Assembly: GCA_022457155.1 (NCBI GenBank)
Contig: JAJGOT010000194.1
Coordinates: 782,501 to 846,500 of the forward strand
Direction: 5' to 3'
DNA from: Cladopsammia gracilis
Taxonomy: Eukaryota; Cnidaria; Anthozoa; Scleractinia; Dendrophylliidae
DNA: 64,000 bases
Shown: positions 42,213 to 43,456 of the stretch, piece after piece
Numbering within the stretch: position 1 is the first letter of the stretch
How the letters are laid out: the number at the start of each line of letters is the position of its first letter
Notes under the pieces: generated by a model
Databases searched by the model: none
The model's input: the letters and a program-made list of their open reading frames with translations, nothing else
Told to the model about the DNA's origin: nothing
Made by a program: the position numbers and the translations under genes

Positions 42213-43197
42213 TTATAAAGTGCAAAATACATGTGTATATGATCTAATGTGCTGTACATTAAAACTAAGCAATTAAATAAAATTATTAAATACTATAGAT
42301 AAAATACATGCATACTATAAATAATAACAGCCCTTATGCATGTCTATGTCAGACTAGCTAATTTCACCCCCAAGCCTTGCTTTCTAAGTGTAAACCTGTG
42401 ACAATCTCATCAATGTATTCTCACAGGAGCAAAGTTGAAAAGAATACCCATGTAAAAACAACATGAACTTGTCAAAGGTTTGCAAGGAATTTCGTACAAA
42501 CAAGGCTTGGTGGTGAATTTTGAGCTGGTGACATCATCAGGCATAAGGCCTATTATATCGTGATTAAAACTATAGATTATAAGCTAATTTGAAAAAGTGT
42601 GTTTTAAGAGCCGACTTAAAATGATCAAAATTGTCCTCAGCTCTGAGTTGGTTCGGTAAAGAGTTCCACAGAGCTGGGGCAGCCGCAATGAAAGTTCTGT
42701 CTCCTGTTGTCTTCTGTGTTCTTATGGCTGGTGGCGCAAGTAGACGTTCATTGTCATATCTTAAATTATATTTTGATTGTACTTTAACCCTTTCACTCCC
42801 AAGAGTGGCAAACATCAAAATTCAAGAAAAATTCCAAAATTCATTTTGTAAAATATTGAAAAACAAATGGTACCATGCAAAAGTACCGCCGAAGAGGTTT
42901 CACTTGAATGGTCACACCATAGGATTTCATCCACAGATCAAACTCAAAAGTTAGAACAAATGGTACCATGCAAAAGTACTGCTGAAGAGGTTTCATTTGA
43001 ATGGTCACACCACAGGATTTCGTCCACAGACTCAAAAGTTGGAACAACACTACATGTCTCCATAATTGACTCTAGGAGTGAAAGGGTTAATTAGGCCTAT
43101 TAATACATGACTGTTTAACTACTCGGTAGCCACTATTCACTTTTTCACCCCACCTGTACAGAGAGTCATCAATTTCAACATCAGCCGTGTTTGTCAT
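365..43197 (-). CDS. UBA6: UBA6: ubiquitin-like modifier-activating enzyme 6 (E1), 36 coding exons
   Basis: E1 enzymes adenylate the C-terminus of ubiquitin (UBA6 also FAT10 in vertebrates) with ATP, hold it as a thioester and pass it to an E2; UBA6 charges USE1/UBE2Z. It acts in cytosol and nucleus. Domains in order: inactive adenylation half with SRQRY (15-19) and the glycine loop SGLGGLGVE (37-45); first catalytic-Cys half-domain (about 152-271); active adenylation half with VGCGAIGCE (435-443), ITDND (463-467), NLNRQFLFR (473-481), KPKS (487-490) and the metal-site ALDN (536-539); second Cys half-domain with catalytic Cys594 in PHCTLKSFP; ubiquitin-fold domain to 1031. Human UBA6 is about 1050 residues. 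PHHIQ-KPKS and the C-terminal [10 protein letters not shown] are UBA6-like rather than UBA1-like. All 36 exons join in phase with no stop (3096 nt). Non-coding 5' exons, if any, were not placed. Confidence 0.93.
683..915 (+). repeat. Dispersed repeat R1, copy 1
   Basis: Matches 6212-6400 in inverted orientation: the same stretches gttgtaggaaacctgaagcg and cgataagggaaaa are found on the opposite strand. Family unknown. Confidence 0.6.
1186..1262 (+). repeat. Half of the hairpin element seen at 17122-17242
   Basis: Shares ggaaacatcgagatt and aaacaaaattcactgtttcc, then the end agtcattaagtg, with the complete copy at 17122-17242. Confidence 0.6.
1411..1989 (+). repeat. 88-bp tandem repeat, about 6.6 units
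   Basis: Each unit contains ggatttcatccacagactca, then aaatggtaccatgcaaaag and ttgaatggtcacac. The period is exactly 88 bp in all units read. Units differ by a few substitutions. Confidence 0.9.
1990..2421. mobile_element. GC-capped MITE inserted in the minisatellite
   Basis: Inverted CCCGGGGGGG/CCCCCCCGGG caps with inner inverted ggatgctccgccc arms. The flanking target duplication is GCAAAAGT (1982-1989 and 2422-2429). The interior has repeated aaaggggtacc motifs. Confidence 0.8.
2542..3110. other. Intronic sequence with no recognised feature
   Basis: AT-rich sequence upstream of the GPCR. Short open frames only; it may hold the receptor promoter and 5' leader. Confidence 0.4.
3119..3126 (+). 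promoter_or_regulatory. Possible TATA-like box of the GPCR gene
   Basis: An AT-rich CATAAATA motif lies about 85 bp upstream of the GPCR start codon, a plausible spacing if the transcript has a short 5' leader. Seen by eye only. Confidence 0.25.
3211..4113 (+). CDS. Intronless class A (rhodopsin-like) GPCR, peptide-receptor type
   Basis: 300 residues in a single exon; a seven-helix plasma-membrane receptor. TM1 about 20-43 with GN34; TM2 about 52-72 with LSD62; ECL1 Trp82; Cys93 at the start of TM3; DRF116-118 in place of DRY; TM4 about 134-155 with Trp143; TM5 about 170-197 with Pro182; a basic third loop rich in Arg/Lys (211-220); TM6 with SWVP (236-239); TM7 with NPCIC (277-281) in place of NPxxY; short helix 8 and C-tail. 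ECL2 is short and has no Cys except Cys154 at the TM4 end. The ATG is in good context and the upstream frame is closed. The gene lies antisense inside the last UBA6 intron. The overall pattern resembles neuropeptide receptors; ligand and subfamily cannot be told from the sequence. Confidence 0.9.
   Translation: MNGSCCSSLINPTAEKIGKTIGYCLILVVSLVGNSCIALIVYKTQSMRKPINYFIVNMALSDLLFPILCFPWEISTLYADSWLISGSFGQALCKLVFSLNASIAVSIQSLVLIAVDRFGAVVFPFRYPLISSKLYPFFILATWIVAVAVTSLPCFFTNEVFRDSSSEAIHLLSVFVVFFYIPMALLAILYSVILIKLKTQKIPGVQSVIAEKRRERRNRNVLKMAIAIVLVLSLSWVPFSVIVMLHNFQWNEPLSYCELELYVNIAWFMACTNCAMNPCICFIFSANYRQALKRLLKCFW
4275..4800. mobile_element. TIR element with internal tRNA-like segment
   Basis: Inverted ends of about 70 bp (left cgattcgcgtataattaacc, right arm the near-exact inverse). 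Flanking target duplication GCTCCACGC at 4266-4274 and 4801-4809, 9 bp. Confidence 0.8.
4528..4590 (+). ncRNA. tRNA-like (Asp/Glu-like) remnant inside the TIR element
   Basis: An A-box-like TTGGTGTAGTGGATA and a B-box-like GGTTCGAGGC are correctly spaced, but acceptor and anticodon stems do not close. Probably SINE-derived, not a working tRNA. Confidence 0.4.
4967..5150. repeat. Dispersed repeat A, copy 1
   Basis: Shared with 6499-6665 and 15098-15420: gaaataggaagagaaaatcg, then gacacaaaataacg and tttgatttctcgaccgcctg. It continues at 5370-5470 beyond a MITE insertion. Confidence 0.65.
5151..5369. mobile_element. Hairpin MITE inserted in repeat A
   Basis: Inverted ends GGTGATGTTACACG / CGTGTAACATCACC. 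Repeat A sequence flanks it on both sides. A related piece is at 21911-22010. Confidence 0.7.
5480..5679. mobile_element. Near-perfect palindromic MITE, arms about 85 bp
   Basis: The arms run from aataggccatttccgagttg to its inverse caactcggaaatggcctatt, with very few mismatches and a short centre. Confidence 0.85.
5676..5884. mobile_element. MITE family B, copy 1
   Basis: Ends TTGAGTGTCG / CACTCAATTGAAAACTGCTCT with internal inverted ccaatcag/ctgattgg motifs. Other copies are at 7415-8042, 12003-12468 and 25130-25406. Confidence 0.75.
6212..6400 (-). repeat. Dispersed repeat R1, copy 2
   Basis: Inverted match to 683-915. Confidence 0.6.
6499..6665. repeat. Dispersed repeat A, copy 2
   Basis: Contains ttttggcgaggagcttgctt, cagacaaaataacgg and gatttcttgactgcctgt, shared with 15098-15420. 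It abuts the GPCR fragment. Confidence 0.6.
6666..6723 (+). pseudogene. Fragment of a GPCR similar to the gene at 3211-4113
   Basis: About 58 bp align to the ECL1-TM3 part of the intact receptor (3450-3505). The last 25 bp are identical (gccaggccttatgtaaactg and the next 5 bases). A 1-nt deletion breaks the frame, and the match stops where an 88-bp-repeat MITE begins. Too short to assign further. Confidence 0.5.
6722..7242 (-). mobile_element. MITE with 88-bp minisatellite, copy 2 (inverted, left end missing)
   Basis: About five 88-bp units in reverse orientation to copy 1, ending in the family terminus (gggagttaaagggtt). The other terminus is missing and is replaced by the GPCR fragment junction. 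Confidence 0.75.
7272..7366 (-). CDS. UBA6: UBA6 coding exon 35 (residues 945-976)
   Basis: Encodes [20 protein letters not shown] and [11 protein letters not shown] in the ubiquitin-fold domain. Acceptor tacag|GAC, donor GAA|gtaagt. The following 6.7-kb intron hosts the GPCR. Confidence 0.94.
7584..7743. mobile_element. Nested MITE
   Basis: Arms gtagcagctgcc (7588-) and the inverse (7707-7728). CATGTAAT is duplicated at 7576-7583 and 7736-7743. Confidence 0.65.
7743..7937. mobile_element. Nested MITE with TAGTCCATTTTACAGTTGT ends
   Basis: The right end acaactgtaaaatgatcta is the approximate inverse. The TAG-CCATTT terminus resembles MITE family A (12016-12201, 19310-19495). Confidence 0.65.
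8261..8348 (-). CDS. UBA6: UBA6 coding exon 34 (residues 915-944)
   Basis: Encodes [20 protein letters not shown], the start of the ubiquitin-fold domain that recruits the E2. Acceptor gaaag|G, donor AAG|gtgagt. Confidence 0.93.
8710..8837 (-). CDS. UBA6: UBA6 coding exon 33 (residues 873-915)
   Basis: Encodes [20 protein letters not shown] and [20 protein letters not shown]. Acceptor tcccag|GTC, donor ATCAG|gtaagc. Confidence 0.94.
8919..9032 (-). CDS. UBA6: UBA6 coding exon 32 (residues 835-872)
   Basis: Encodes [19 protein letters not shown] and [19 protein letters not shown], a near-universal E1 signature. Acceptor cgcag|AAC, donor TTG|gtaagt. Confidence 0.96.
9252..9411. mobile_element. 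MITE with GGGGCAGTTACTCGGGGCGAG ends (about 20 bp)
   Basis: Inverted termini at 9252-9273 and 9390-9411, with a long poly-T tract inside. Confidence 0.65.
9430..9752. mobile_element. MITE family C, copy 1
   Basis: Inner inverted core CGGACACCTTATTGAG / CTCAATAAGGTGTCCG, outer arms cataccgtccagaaggacg and inverse. The body shares sequence with 49254-49531 and with the split copy at 49727-49898 / 56725-56850. Confidence 0.75.
9897..10099. mobile_element. MITE with TCGTCTCCAGTCGTCTCTC ends
   Basis: The right end gagagacgactggggacga is the near inverse. The interior is GC-rich and purine-biased. Confidence 0.65.
10226..10885. mobile_element. Possible element with TTACTCATGCGC ends, hosting a SINE
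   Basis: ttactcatgcgc at the left and gcgcatgagtaa at the right are inverted. The left flank also occurs inverted at 31319-31373. Confidence 0.4.
10342..10602 (+). mobile_element. tRNA-derived SINE, plus copy
   Basis: Pol III head with A-box-like TGGTCTAGTGGTTAGCG and B-box-like GGTGTTTCGAAGCC, then a body with caggtgtataaacgggtacc and gatggactagcatcccatcc. The minus copy is at 30784-31013. Confidence 0.8.
11063..11142 (-). CDS. UBA6: UBA6 coding exon 31 (residues 808-834)
   Basis: Encodes [18 protein letters not shown], the conserved E1 block that returns to the adenylation domain. Acceptor ccacag|AT, donor TCA|gtgagt. Confidence 0.95.
11488..11602 (-). CDS. UBA6: UBA6 coding exon 30 (residues 770-808)
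   Basis: Encodes [13 protein letters not shown] and [20 protein letters not shown]. Acceptor tttag|GAA, donor AAAG|gtaggt. Confidence 0.9.
11888..11959 (-). CDS. UBA6: UBA6 coding exon 29 (residues 746-769)
   Basis: Encodes [19 protein letters not shown] and MPNSK. Acceptor aacag|GAT, donor AAG|gtaggt. Confidence 0.9.
12003..12468. mobile_element. MITE family B, copy 3, interrupted by family A
   Basis: Left tip gagcggttttcaa is separated from ttgagtgtcg by the insert 12016-12201. The right end cgacactcaattgaaaaccg is intact. Confidence 0.75.
12016..12201. mobile_element. MITE family A, copy 1, nested in family B
   Basis: Ends TAGTCCATTTGCATGATGACG / inverse. The internal block tgcaaattagggccattg is shared in inverted orientation with 19310-19495. 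Confidence 0.75.
12877..13217. other. CpG-rich block with several overlapping open frames
   Basis: GC-rich compared with its surroundings, open in five frames at once, with internal gcgcgaagcgccgat / gcgcaaagcgccgat repeats. No recognised protein. The openness follows from composition, so I do not call a gene. It lies in a UBA6 intron. Confidence 0.4.
13268..13337 (-). CDS. UBA6: UBA6 coding exon 28 (residues 722-745)
   Basis: Encodes [20 protein letters not shown] and YTTQ. Acceptor ctcag|A, donor CAG|gtttgt. Confidence 0.9.
13495..13883. repeat. G/C-tract-bounded repeat
   Basis: Starts with a G-rich run and ends with a C-run of about 20. The interior has catatataagctatataggta, typical of the GC-capped MITE group (compare 32805-33330). 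Confidence 0.45.
14082..14243. mobile_element. Near-perfect palindromic MITE, arms about 77 bp
   Basis: ttagggttgatttccactgt and its inverse acagtggaaatcaaccctaa bound the element. The centre is gcgcaaaagtttacgc. Confidence 0.85.
14348..15063. mobile_element. 716-bp TIR element, copy 1 (TTAA-type target)
   Basis: Ends TTTACAGTGTACCTTC / GAAGGTACACTGTAACC, with TTAA at the left and CTAA at the right flank. Nearly identical along its length to 47589-48308. No transposase; non-autonomous. Confidence 0.8.
15098..15420. repeat. Dispersed repeat A, copy 3
   Basis: The longest copy: gattatggcgaggagcttga through gtaatcctgcactttatctc to gttgtatatatggtgacatt. Confidence 0.65.
15457..15613. mobile_element. 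MITE with GTCCCACCTTCACCCAAAA ends
   Basis: The right end ttttgggtgaaggtggacc is the inverse. A half copy is at 22176-22240. Confidence 0.65.
15652..15763. mobile_element. Near-perfect hairpin, arms about 50 bp
   Basis: ctaaaaactcattttaaaat at the left and attttaaaatgagtttttag at the right; the centre is about 10 bp. Confidence 0.8.
15827..15890 (-). CDS. UBA6: UBA6 coding exon 27 (residues 701-722)
   Basis: Encodes [19 protein letters not shown], with the FWQSPKRPP block shared by E1s. Acceptor tgtag|CA, donor AATT|gtaagt. Confidence 0.94.
15976..16027 (-). CDS. UBA6: UBA6 coding exon 26 (residues 684-701)
   Basis: Encodes [17 protein letters not shown]. Acceptor ctccag|GCT, donor GGAT|gtaag. 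Confidence 0.93.
16191..16632. mobile_element. TIR element with AAGGCCGGCACCACACACTA ends
   Basis: Inverted ends (left 16191-, right ending 16632) and multiple GGGGACATGTTGC motifs in both orientations inside. Related in its internal motif to 18408-18962. Confidence 0.75.
16933..17061 (-). CDS. UBA6: UBA6 coding exon 25 (residues 641-683)
   Basis: Encodes [32 protein letters not shown] and DFEKYYNHK. Acceptor tgtag|ACA, donor AAG|gtgaga. Confidence 0.94.
17122..17242. mobile_element. Short hairpin element with CACTTAATGAC-type ends
   Basis: gggaaacagtgaattttgtt and its inverse aacaaaattcactgtttccc form the arms. A half copy is at 1186-1262. Confidence 0.75.
17247..17540. repeat. Dispersed repeat D, copy 1
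   Basis: Shares atcataatcatgccacctt, cacgtgcgctagcgggcaac and gagaaaaactccagc with 20385-20710. Confidence 0.65.
17541..18130. other. AT-rich intron sequence, nothing recognised
   Basis: Long A/T tracts and no open frame of note. Resembles decayed retroelement 3' sequence but lacks recognisable motifs. Confidence 0.35.
18138..18218 (-). CDS. UBA6: UBA6 coding exon 24 (residues 614-640)
   Basis: Encodes [17 protein letters not shown] and PEQLLE, in the helical second catalytic-Cys half-domain. Acceptor tttcag|TTT, donor GAA|gtaagg. Confidence 0.94.
18408..18962. mobile_element. 555-bp palindromic element next to the exon-23 donor
   Basis: Ends AAGGTGGTCAGACACGAGGG / inverse. A second, inner palindrome (caccaattttggggacattt and inverse) makes a compound hairpin full of GGGACATGTNGC motifs. 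The right end lies about 7 nt from the UBA6 exon-23 donor dinucleotide (18970-18971). Confidence 0.8.
18972..19061 (-). CDS. UBA6: UBA6 coding exon 23 with catalytic Cys594 (residues 584-613)
   Basis: Encodes [20 protein letters not shown] and [10 protein letters not shown]. The thioester-forming cysteine codon is 19031-19029. Acceptor ttcaag|AGA, donor AAG|gtaaag. A 555-bp hairpin element ends within about 10 nt of this donor. Confidence 0.96.
19171..19526. mobile_element. MITE family E, copy 1, carrying family A
   Basis: gcgttttcactcacgtgac at the left and gtcacatgcaaacgc at the right, with ggccatattgg / tatggccgcc arms. Interrupted by 19310-19495. Another copy is at 23197-23622. Confidence 0.65.
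19310..19495. mobile_element. MITE family A, copy 2
   Basis: TAGGCCATTTGCACGATGACG ends with CGTCAT-rich arms. Inverted relative to 12016-12201. Confidence 0.8.
19969..20007 (-). CDS. UBA6: UBA6 coding exon 22 (residues 571-583)
   Basis: A 39-nt exon encoding [13 protein letters not shown]. Acceptor caacag|GTG, donor CAG|gtgtgt. Confidence 0.93.
20378..20935. repeat. Dispersed repeat D, copy 2, with an inverted second arm
   Basis: The left arm matches 17247-17540. The right arm (from about 20705) begins with the inverse of ccagcaatataacaat, forming a hairpin. Confidence 0.6.
20971..21362. mobile_element. TIR element with AGGCCCCGTCCACACTAATGCG ends
   Basis: The right end cgcattagtgtggacggggcct is the exact inverse. 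About 390 bp with internal AAAACG repeats; no coding. Confidence 0.85.
21628..21694 (-). CDS. UBA6: UBA6 coding exon 21 (residues 548-570)
   Basis: Encodes [20 protein letters not shown] ending HVQ. The SGTMG-KG crossover-loop motif is diagnostic for ubiquitin E1s. Acceptor tgtag|T, donor CAG|gtaaga. Confidence 0.95.
21739..21889. mobile_element. Hairpin MITE with CCAATTCTG-rich ends
   Basis: ttcttggtgttgcgga at the left and tccgcaacaccaagaa at the right, with about 30-bp arms. Confidence 0.7.
22468..22573 (-). CDS. UBA6: UBA6 coding exon 20 (residues 513-548)
   Basis: Encodes [14 protein letters not shown] and [12 protein letters not shown]. Asp538 of ALDN is the metal-coordinating aspartate position in E1s. 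Acceptor tttag|TC, donor GATAG|gtaagg. Confidence 0.95.
23197..23622. mobile_element. MITE family E, copy 2, carrying a nested MITE
   Basis: gcgtttgcacgtgacgtcac at the left and gccggtcacgtgagtgaaaa at the right; the arms contain ggccatattgg. Interrupted at 23291-23538. Confidence 0.7.
23291..23538. mobile_element. Nested MITE with CCGTTCACACTAACG ends
   Basis: Arms acgcttaaacatgtttaaat and inverse, ending in gtgtgaatgg. TA is present on both sides of the insertion. Confidence 0.75.
23691..23720 (-). CDS. UBA6: UBA6 coding exon 19 (micro-exon, residues 503-513)
   Basis: A 30-nt exon encoding VHVDPHQHK between SINP and VCPETEE. Acceptor ttgcag|AT, donor AAAG|gtgagg. Confidence 0.9.
23891..23939 (-). 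CDS. UBA6: UBA6 coding exon 18 (residues 487-503)
   Basis: Encodes [20 protein letters not shown] supplies the conserved lysine of the adenylation site. Acceptor ttgcag|AAA, donor CCAG|gtttgt. Confidence 0.93.
24345..24745 (+). repeat. About 85-bp minisatellite, four or more units
   Basis: Repeats of gtccgccttagagaggtgtc, then tagagagtttagttacagtc and aaccagcaaacca. A single related unit is at 32255-32375. Confidence 0.8.
24801..24878 (-). CDS. UBA6: UBA6 coding exon 17 (residues 461-486)
   Basis: Encodes [20 protein letters not shown] followed by PHHIQ. It contributes Asp465, Asn473 and Arg476 of the ATP site by analogy with other E1s. Acceptor ttacag|ATG, donor CAG|gtaaga. Confidence 0.96.
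25014..25091 (-). CDS. UBA6: UBA6 coding exon 16 (residues 435-460)
   Basis: Encodes [20 protein letters not shown], the ATP-binding glycine loop of the active adenylation half. Acceptor ttgcag|GTC, donor ATG|gtattt. Splicing here leaves MM before TITD, one residue more than expected. Confidence 0.93.
25130..25406. mobile_element. MITE family B, copy 4
   Basis: cagttttcaactgagtgcc / gacactcaac ends; interior ccaatcacagcag and an aaaatgc microsatellite at 25285-25320. Confidence 0.65.
25451..25529 (-). CDS. UBA6: UBA6 coding exon 15 (residues 408-434)
   Basis: Encodes [15 protein letters not shown] and LSNLRLFM, running straight into the nucleotide-binding loop. Acceptor cctag|G, donor ATG|gtgaga. 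Confidence 0.93.
25903..25970 (-). CDS. UBA6: UBA6 coding exon 14 (residues 386-408)
   Basis: Encodes [14 protein letters not shown] and ends in LFLPR. It follows QW and precedes QDRYDSLR as in other E1s. Acceptor caacag|CTT, donor CCCAG|gttaga. Confidence 0.9.
26721..26867 (-). CDS. UBA6: UBA6 coding exon 13 (residues 337-385)
   Basis: Encodes the [20 protein letters not shown] helix and [13 protein letters not shown], the E1 segment linking back to the adenylation fold. Acceptor ttctag|GCA, donor TGG|gtatgt. Confidence 0.95.
26870..27384. other. Intron sequence, nothing recognised
   Basis: Contains a short plus-strand open frame starting at 27011 with no recognisable motif. Confidence 0.3.
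27385..27451 (-). CDS. UBA6: UBA6 coding exon 12 (residues 314-336)
   Basis: Encodes [19 protein letters not shown]. Acceptor tttcag|A, donor AAG|gtaagt. Confidence 0.9.
27777..28048. mobile_element. MITE with GGGGCGGATC / GATCCGCCCC ends
   Basis: Inverted ends and an internal C-run of about 17. Similar gtggcggatctgggg sequence occurs in the right-hand duplicated region. Confidence 0.6.
28291..28355 (-). CDS. UBA6: UBA6 coding exon 11 (residues 293-314)
   Basis: Encodes [20 protein letters not shown]. Acceptor ttacag|CTG, donor CAG|gtaaaa. Confidence 0.9.
28467..28529 (-). CDS. UBA6: UBA6 coding exon 10 (residues 272-292)
   Basis: Encodes [19 protein letters not shown] with flanking phase-0 splice sites (tgcag|GAA, GAG|gtataa). 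ESLE followed by QL matches the UBA6 order after the SPYAFS block. Confidence 0.9.
29126..29320 (-). pseudogene. Penelope-like element ORF C-terminus, minus arm
   Basis: Mirror copy of 29321-29515 on the other strand, truncated at the same base. Confidence 0.65.
29321..29515 (+). pseudogene. Penelope-like element ORF C-terminus (GIY-YIG end), plus arm
   Basis: An open 64-codon stretch including [19 protein letters not shown] and [17 protein letters not shown], then a stop. ARILEA-HIRKKP-LN is typical of the C-terminus of Penelope GIY-YIG endonuclease polyproteins. 5' truncated at the palindrome centre. Confidence 0.65.
29734..30585. other. Intron sequence, nothing recognised
   Basis: AT-rich with a C-rich stretch near 29900; no supported feature. 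Confidence 0.3.
30586..30698 (-). CDS. UBA6: UBA6 coding exon 9 (residues 234-271)
   Basis: Encodes [14 protein letters not shown] and [17 protein letters not shown]. Acceptor ttgcag|TG, donor TTT|gtaag. Confidence 0.92.
30784..31013 (-). mobile_element. tRNA-derived SINE, minus copy
   Basis: Inverted relative to 10342-10602: the inverse of the A/B-box head is at the right end (31013 side) and the body has gatgggatgctagtccat. Divergence is visible. Confidence 0.75.
31319..31373 (-). repeat. Inverted copy of the 10229-10285 repeat end
   Basis: Shares aaaacggagccgaaacctta and catgccgcttcgcgcatgag with 10229-10285 in opposite orientation. Confidence 0.7.
31728..31851 (-). CDS. UBA6: UBA6 coding exon 8 (residues 193-234)
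   Basis: Encodes [20 protein letters not shown], then [13 protein letters not shown], characteristic of the first catalytic-Cys half-domain of E1 enzymes. Acceptor tttcag|GCA, donor AAAG|gttaga. Confidence 0.95.
32498..32620 (-). CDS. UBA6: UBA6 coding exon 7 (residues 152-192)
   Basis: Encodes [18 protein letters not shown] and [14 protein letters not shown], the entry into the first catalytic-Cys half-domain. Acceptor ctgcag|TTT, donor AAG|gtatgg. Confidence 0.95.
32805..33330. repeat. GC-capped MITE group member, diverged
   Basis: catatataagccatatcggtac near the left and tttttatatcgaactcccccca at the right. Internal repeats of gtatagggt. The ends are not cleanly inverted. Confidence 0.4.
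33563..33643 (-). CDS. UBA6: UBA6 coding exon 6 (residues 125-151)
   Basis: Encodes CVILTDAPL, then [10 protein letters not shown]. Acceptor gttag|TGTGTG, donor AAG|gtttga. A closer internal acceptor (ctcacag) exists but would drop CVILT. Confidence 0.9.
33644..34267. other. Intron sequence, nothing recognised
   Basis: AT-rich; a (GTTT)n-like run is near 34208-34240. Confidence 0.3.
34268..34376 (-). CDS. UBA6: UBA6 coding exon 5 (residues 88-124)
   Basis: Encodes [19 protein letters not shown] and ends in LKHYQ. Acceptor tttag|A, donor CAG|gtatcg. The RAEA and LNPYV motifs are E1 hallmarks. Confidence 0.92.
34377..35200. other. Intron sequence with a tRNA T-arm-like fragment
   Basis: GGTCGTGGGTTCGAATCCC at about 34672 looks like a tRNA T-arm from a SINE; no A box was found. 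The rest is unremarkable AT-rich sequence left of the Ngaro-like element. Confidence 0.35.
35493..36395 (-). pseudogene. Ngaro-like tyrosine recombinase with internal stop
   Basis: A core-binding domain is followed by a catalytic domain with [10 protein letters not shown] (first Arg), [11 protein letters not shown] (His-x-x-Arg) and [12 protein letters not shown] (Trp and nucleophile Tyr). A TAA at about 35921-35919 follows AKDYDPS; the same frame then continues to 35493. It integrates circular element DNA without target duplication. Confidence 0.85.
36410..36901 (-). pseudogene. Ngaro-like RNase H domain
   Basis: In frame with the preceding RT thumb apart from a TAG (36940-36938) where the family has Trp. 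Acidic catalytic residues are visible in [30 protein letters not shown] and HADRLSR. It degrades the RNA strand during element replication. Confidence 0.82.
36938..38060 (-). pseudogene. Ngaro-like reverse transcriptase, frameshifted
   Basis: The N-terminal [15 protein letters not shown] linker is typical of DIRS-group Pol. RT follows with [46 protein letters not shown] and the catalytic YLDD box at 37349-37338. An extra T in the run just after YLDD shifts the frame (LIVGKTQ continues in the next frame from 37342). The thumb continues through FLGIELDS to 36938. Confidence 0.85.
38079..39059 (-). pseudogene. Ngaro-like Gag ORF with one internal stop
   Basis: Starts at [11 protein letters not shown] (39059). 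An in-frame TGA at 38843-38841 separates ILR from VLSTL; the frame is otherwise open to 38079. The Pro/Ser/Thr-rich middle is followed by a capsid-like helical part and, at the C-terminus, two Cys-rich fingers: C-x9-C-x5-C-x3-H, then C-x2-C-x3-H-x4-C ([13 protein letters not shown]). The role would be nucleocapsid packaging of the element RNA. Confidence 0.8.
39246..39340 (-). CDS. UBA6: UBA6 coding exon 4 (residues 57-88)
   Basis: Encodes [20 protein letters not shown] and the [11 protein letters not shown] segment, typical of the E1 inactive adenylation half. Acceptor attag|TCT, donor AACAG|gtagtt. The Ngaro-like retroelement lies directly downstream in the intron. Confidence 0.92.
39341..40213. 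other. Intron 3 sequence, nothing recognised
   Basis: AT-rich, unique-looking sequence between UBA6 exon 4 and a TIR element. No supported gene. Confidence 0.3.
40214..40771. mobile_element. TIR element with ATAGAGCGTTTTCACTGACG ends
   Basis: The right end atgacgtcatgtgaaaatgttctat is the approximate inverse. Inner arms carry ggccatcttggtgtacc / ggtacaccaacatggcggcc. Confidence 0.7.
40816..40979. mobile_element. Foldback repeat related to the hairpin at 44630-44797
   Basis: atgttgtggttgaaat at the left and atttaaccactacatat at the right with TTCAAACC arms; diverged from the perfect copy at 44630-44797. Confidence 0.65.
41000..41028 (-). CDS. UBA6: UBA6 coding exon 3 (micro-exon, residues 47-56)
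   Basis: Only 29 nt, encoding [10 protein letters not shown]. Acceptor ttttcag|CC, donor AAG|gtatat. Its sequence and phase fill the gap between exons 2 and 4. Confidence 0.9.
41393..41487 (-). CDS. UBA6: UBA6 coding exon 2 (residues 15-47)
   Basis: Encodes [12 protein letters not shown] and the first nucleotide-fold loop [10 protein letters not shown] of the inactive adenylation half. Arg16 is the position that reaches into the ATP site in E1 structures. Acceptor cccag|T, donor ATAG|gtaag. Confidence 0.93.
41488..42175. other. UBA6 intron 1, AT-rich, nothing recognised
   Basis: Very AT-rich with no open frame of note. Confidence 0.3.
42176..42300. repeat. (AAT)n microsatellite with adjoining SINE-like block
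   Basis: An AAT run at 42176-42203 precedes atttataaagtgcaaaatac. A comparable AAT run plus aaagcgct block is at 62014-62215. Confidence 0.6.
42570..42818 (-). pseudogene. LINE (Jockey/CR1-like) ORF2 C-terminus, 5' truncated
   Basis: The C-terminal block [20 protein letters not shown] followed by [11 protein letters not shown] is the familiar end of Jockey/CR1-type reverse transcriptase ORFs. Only 82 codons survive; the 5' side runs into the 88-bp-repeat MITE. Confidence 0.8.
42784..43090 (+). mobile_element. MITE with 88-bp minisatellite, copy 3 (shortest)
   Basis: Clean ends TTAACCCTTTCACTCCC and GGAGTGAAAGGGTTAA with two internal 88-bp-type units, giving the structure of the family. It lies in UBA6 intron 1, 64 bp from exon 1. 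Confidence 0.85.
43154..43197 (-). CDS. UBA6: UBA6 coding exon 1 (residues 1-15)
   Basis: ATG at 43197-43195. The short acidic leader ends in EIDDSLYS, which in E1 enzymes directly precedes SRQ. The donor reads TACAG|gtgggg and joins exon 2 in phase. This start was chosen because it is the only nearby ATG whose frame and splice phase fit. Confidence 0.88.
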
Positions 43198-43362
43198 TTT
43201 GTGATACAAGCTTTTTCTTTGTTATGTACACAAAAATATTCTCAAGTTGTTACACTGTGATATCAAGCTGATGTCCTAAGGTAAAACAACAGGTTATAAA
43301 CAATAAAAATAAAATAAAAACAAGCAGATGTTAAATGGAAGCTCTTCATAGTTTAATAATAA

Positions 43363-43417
43363 AAGTCCGATCTGTATGGGCTTTACAATGGCTCGCCTTT
43401 GGCTCGCTATTGTAAAT

Positions 43418-43434
<17 letters not shown>
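43363..43434. repeat. Short hairpin
   Basis: gatctgtatgggc at the left and gcccatacagatc at the right with ttacaatggctcg / cgctattgtaaa inside. It lies 5' of UBA6 exon 1. Confidence 0.7.
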
Positions 43435-43456
<22 letters not shown>

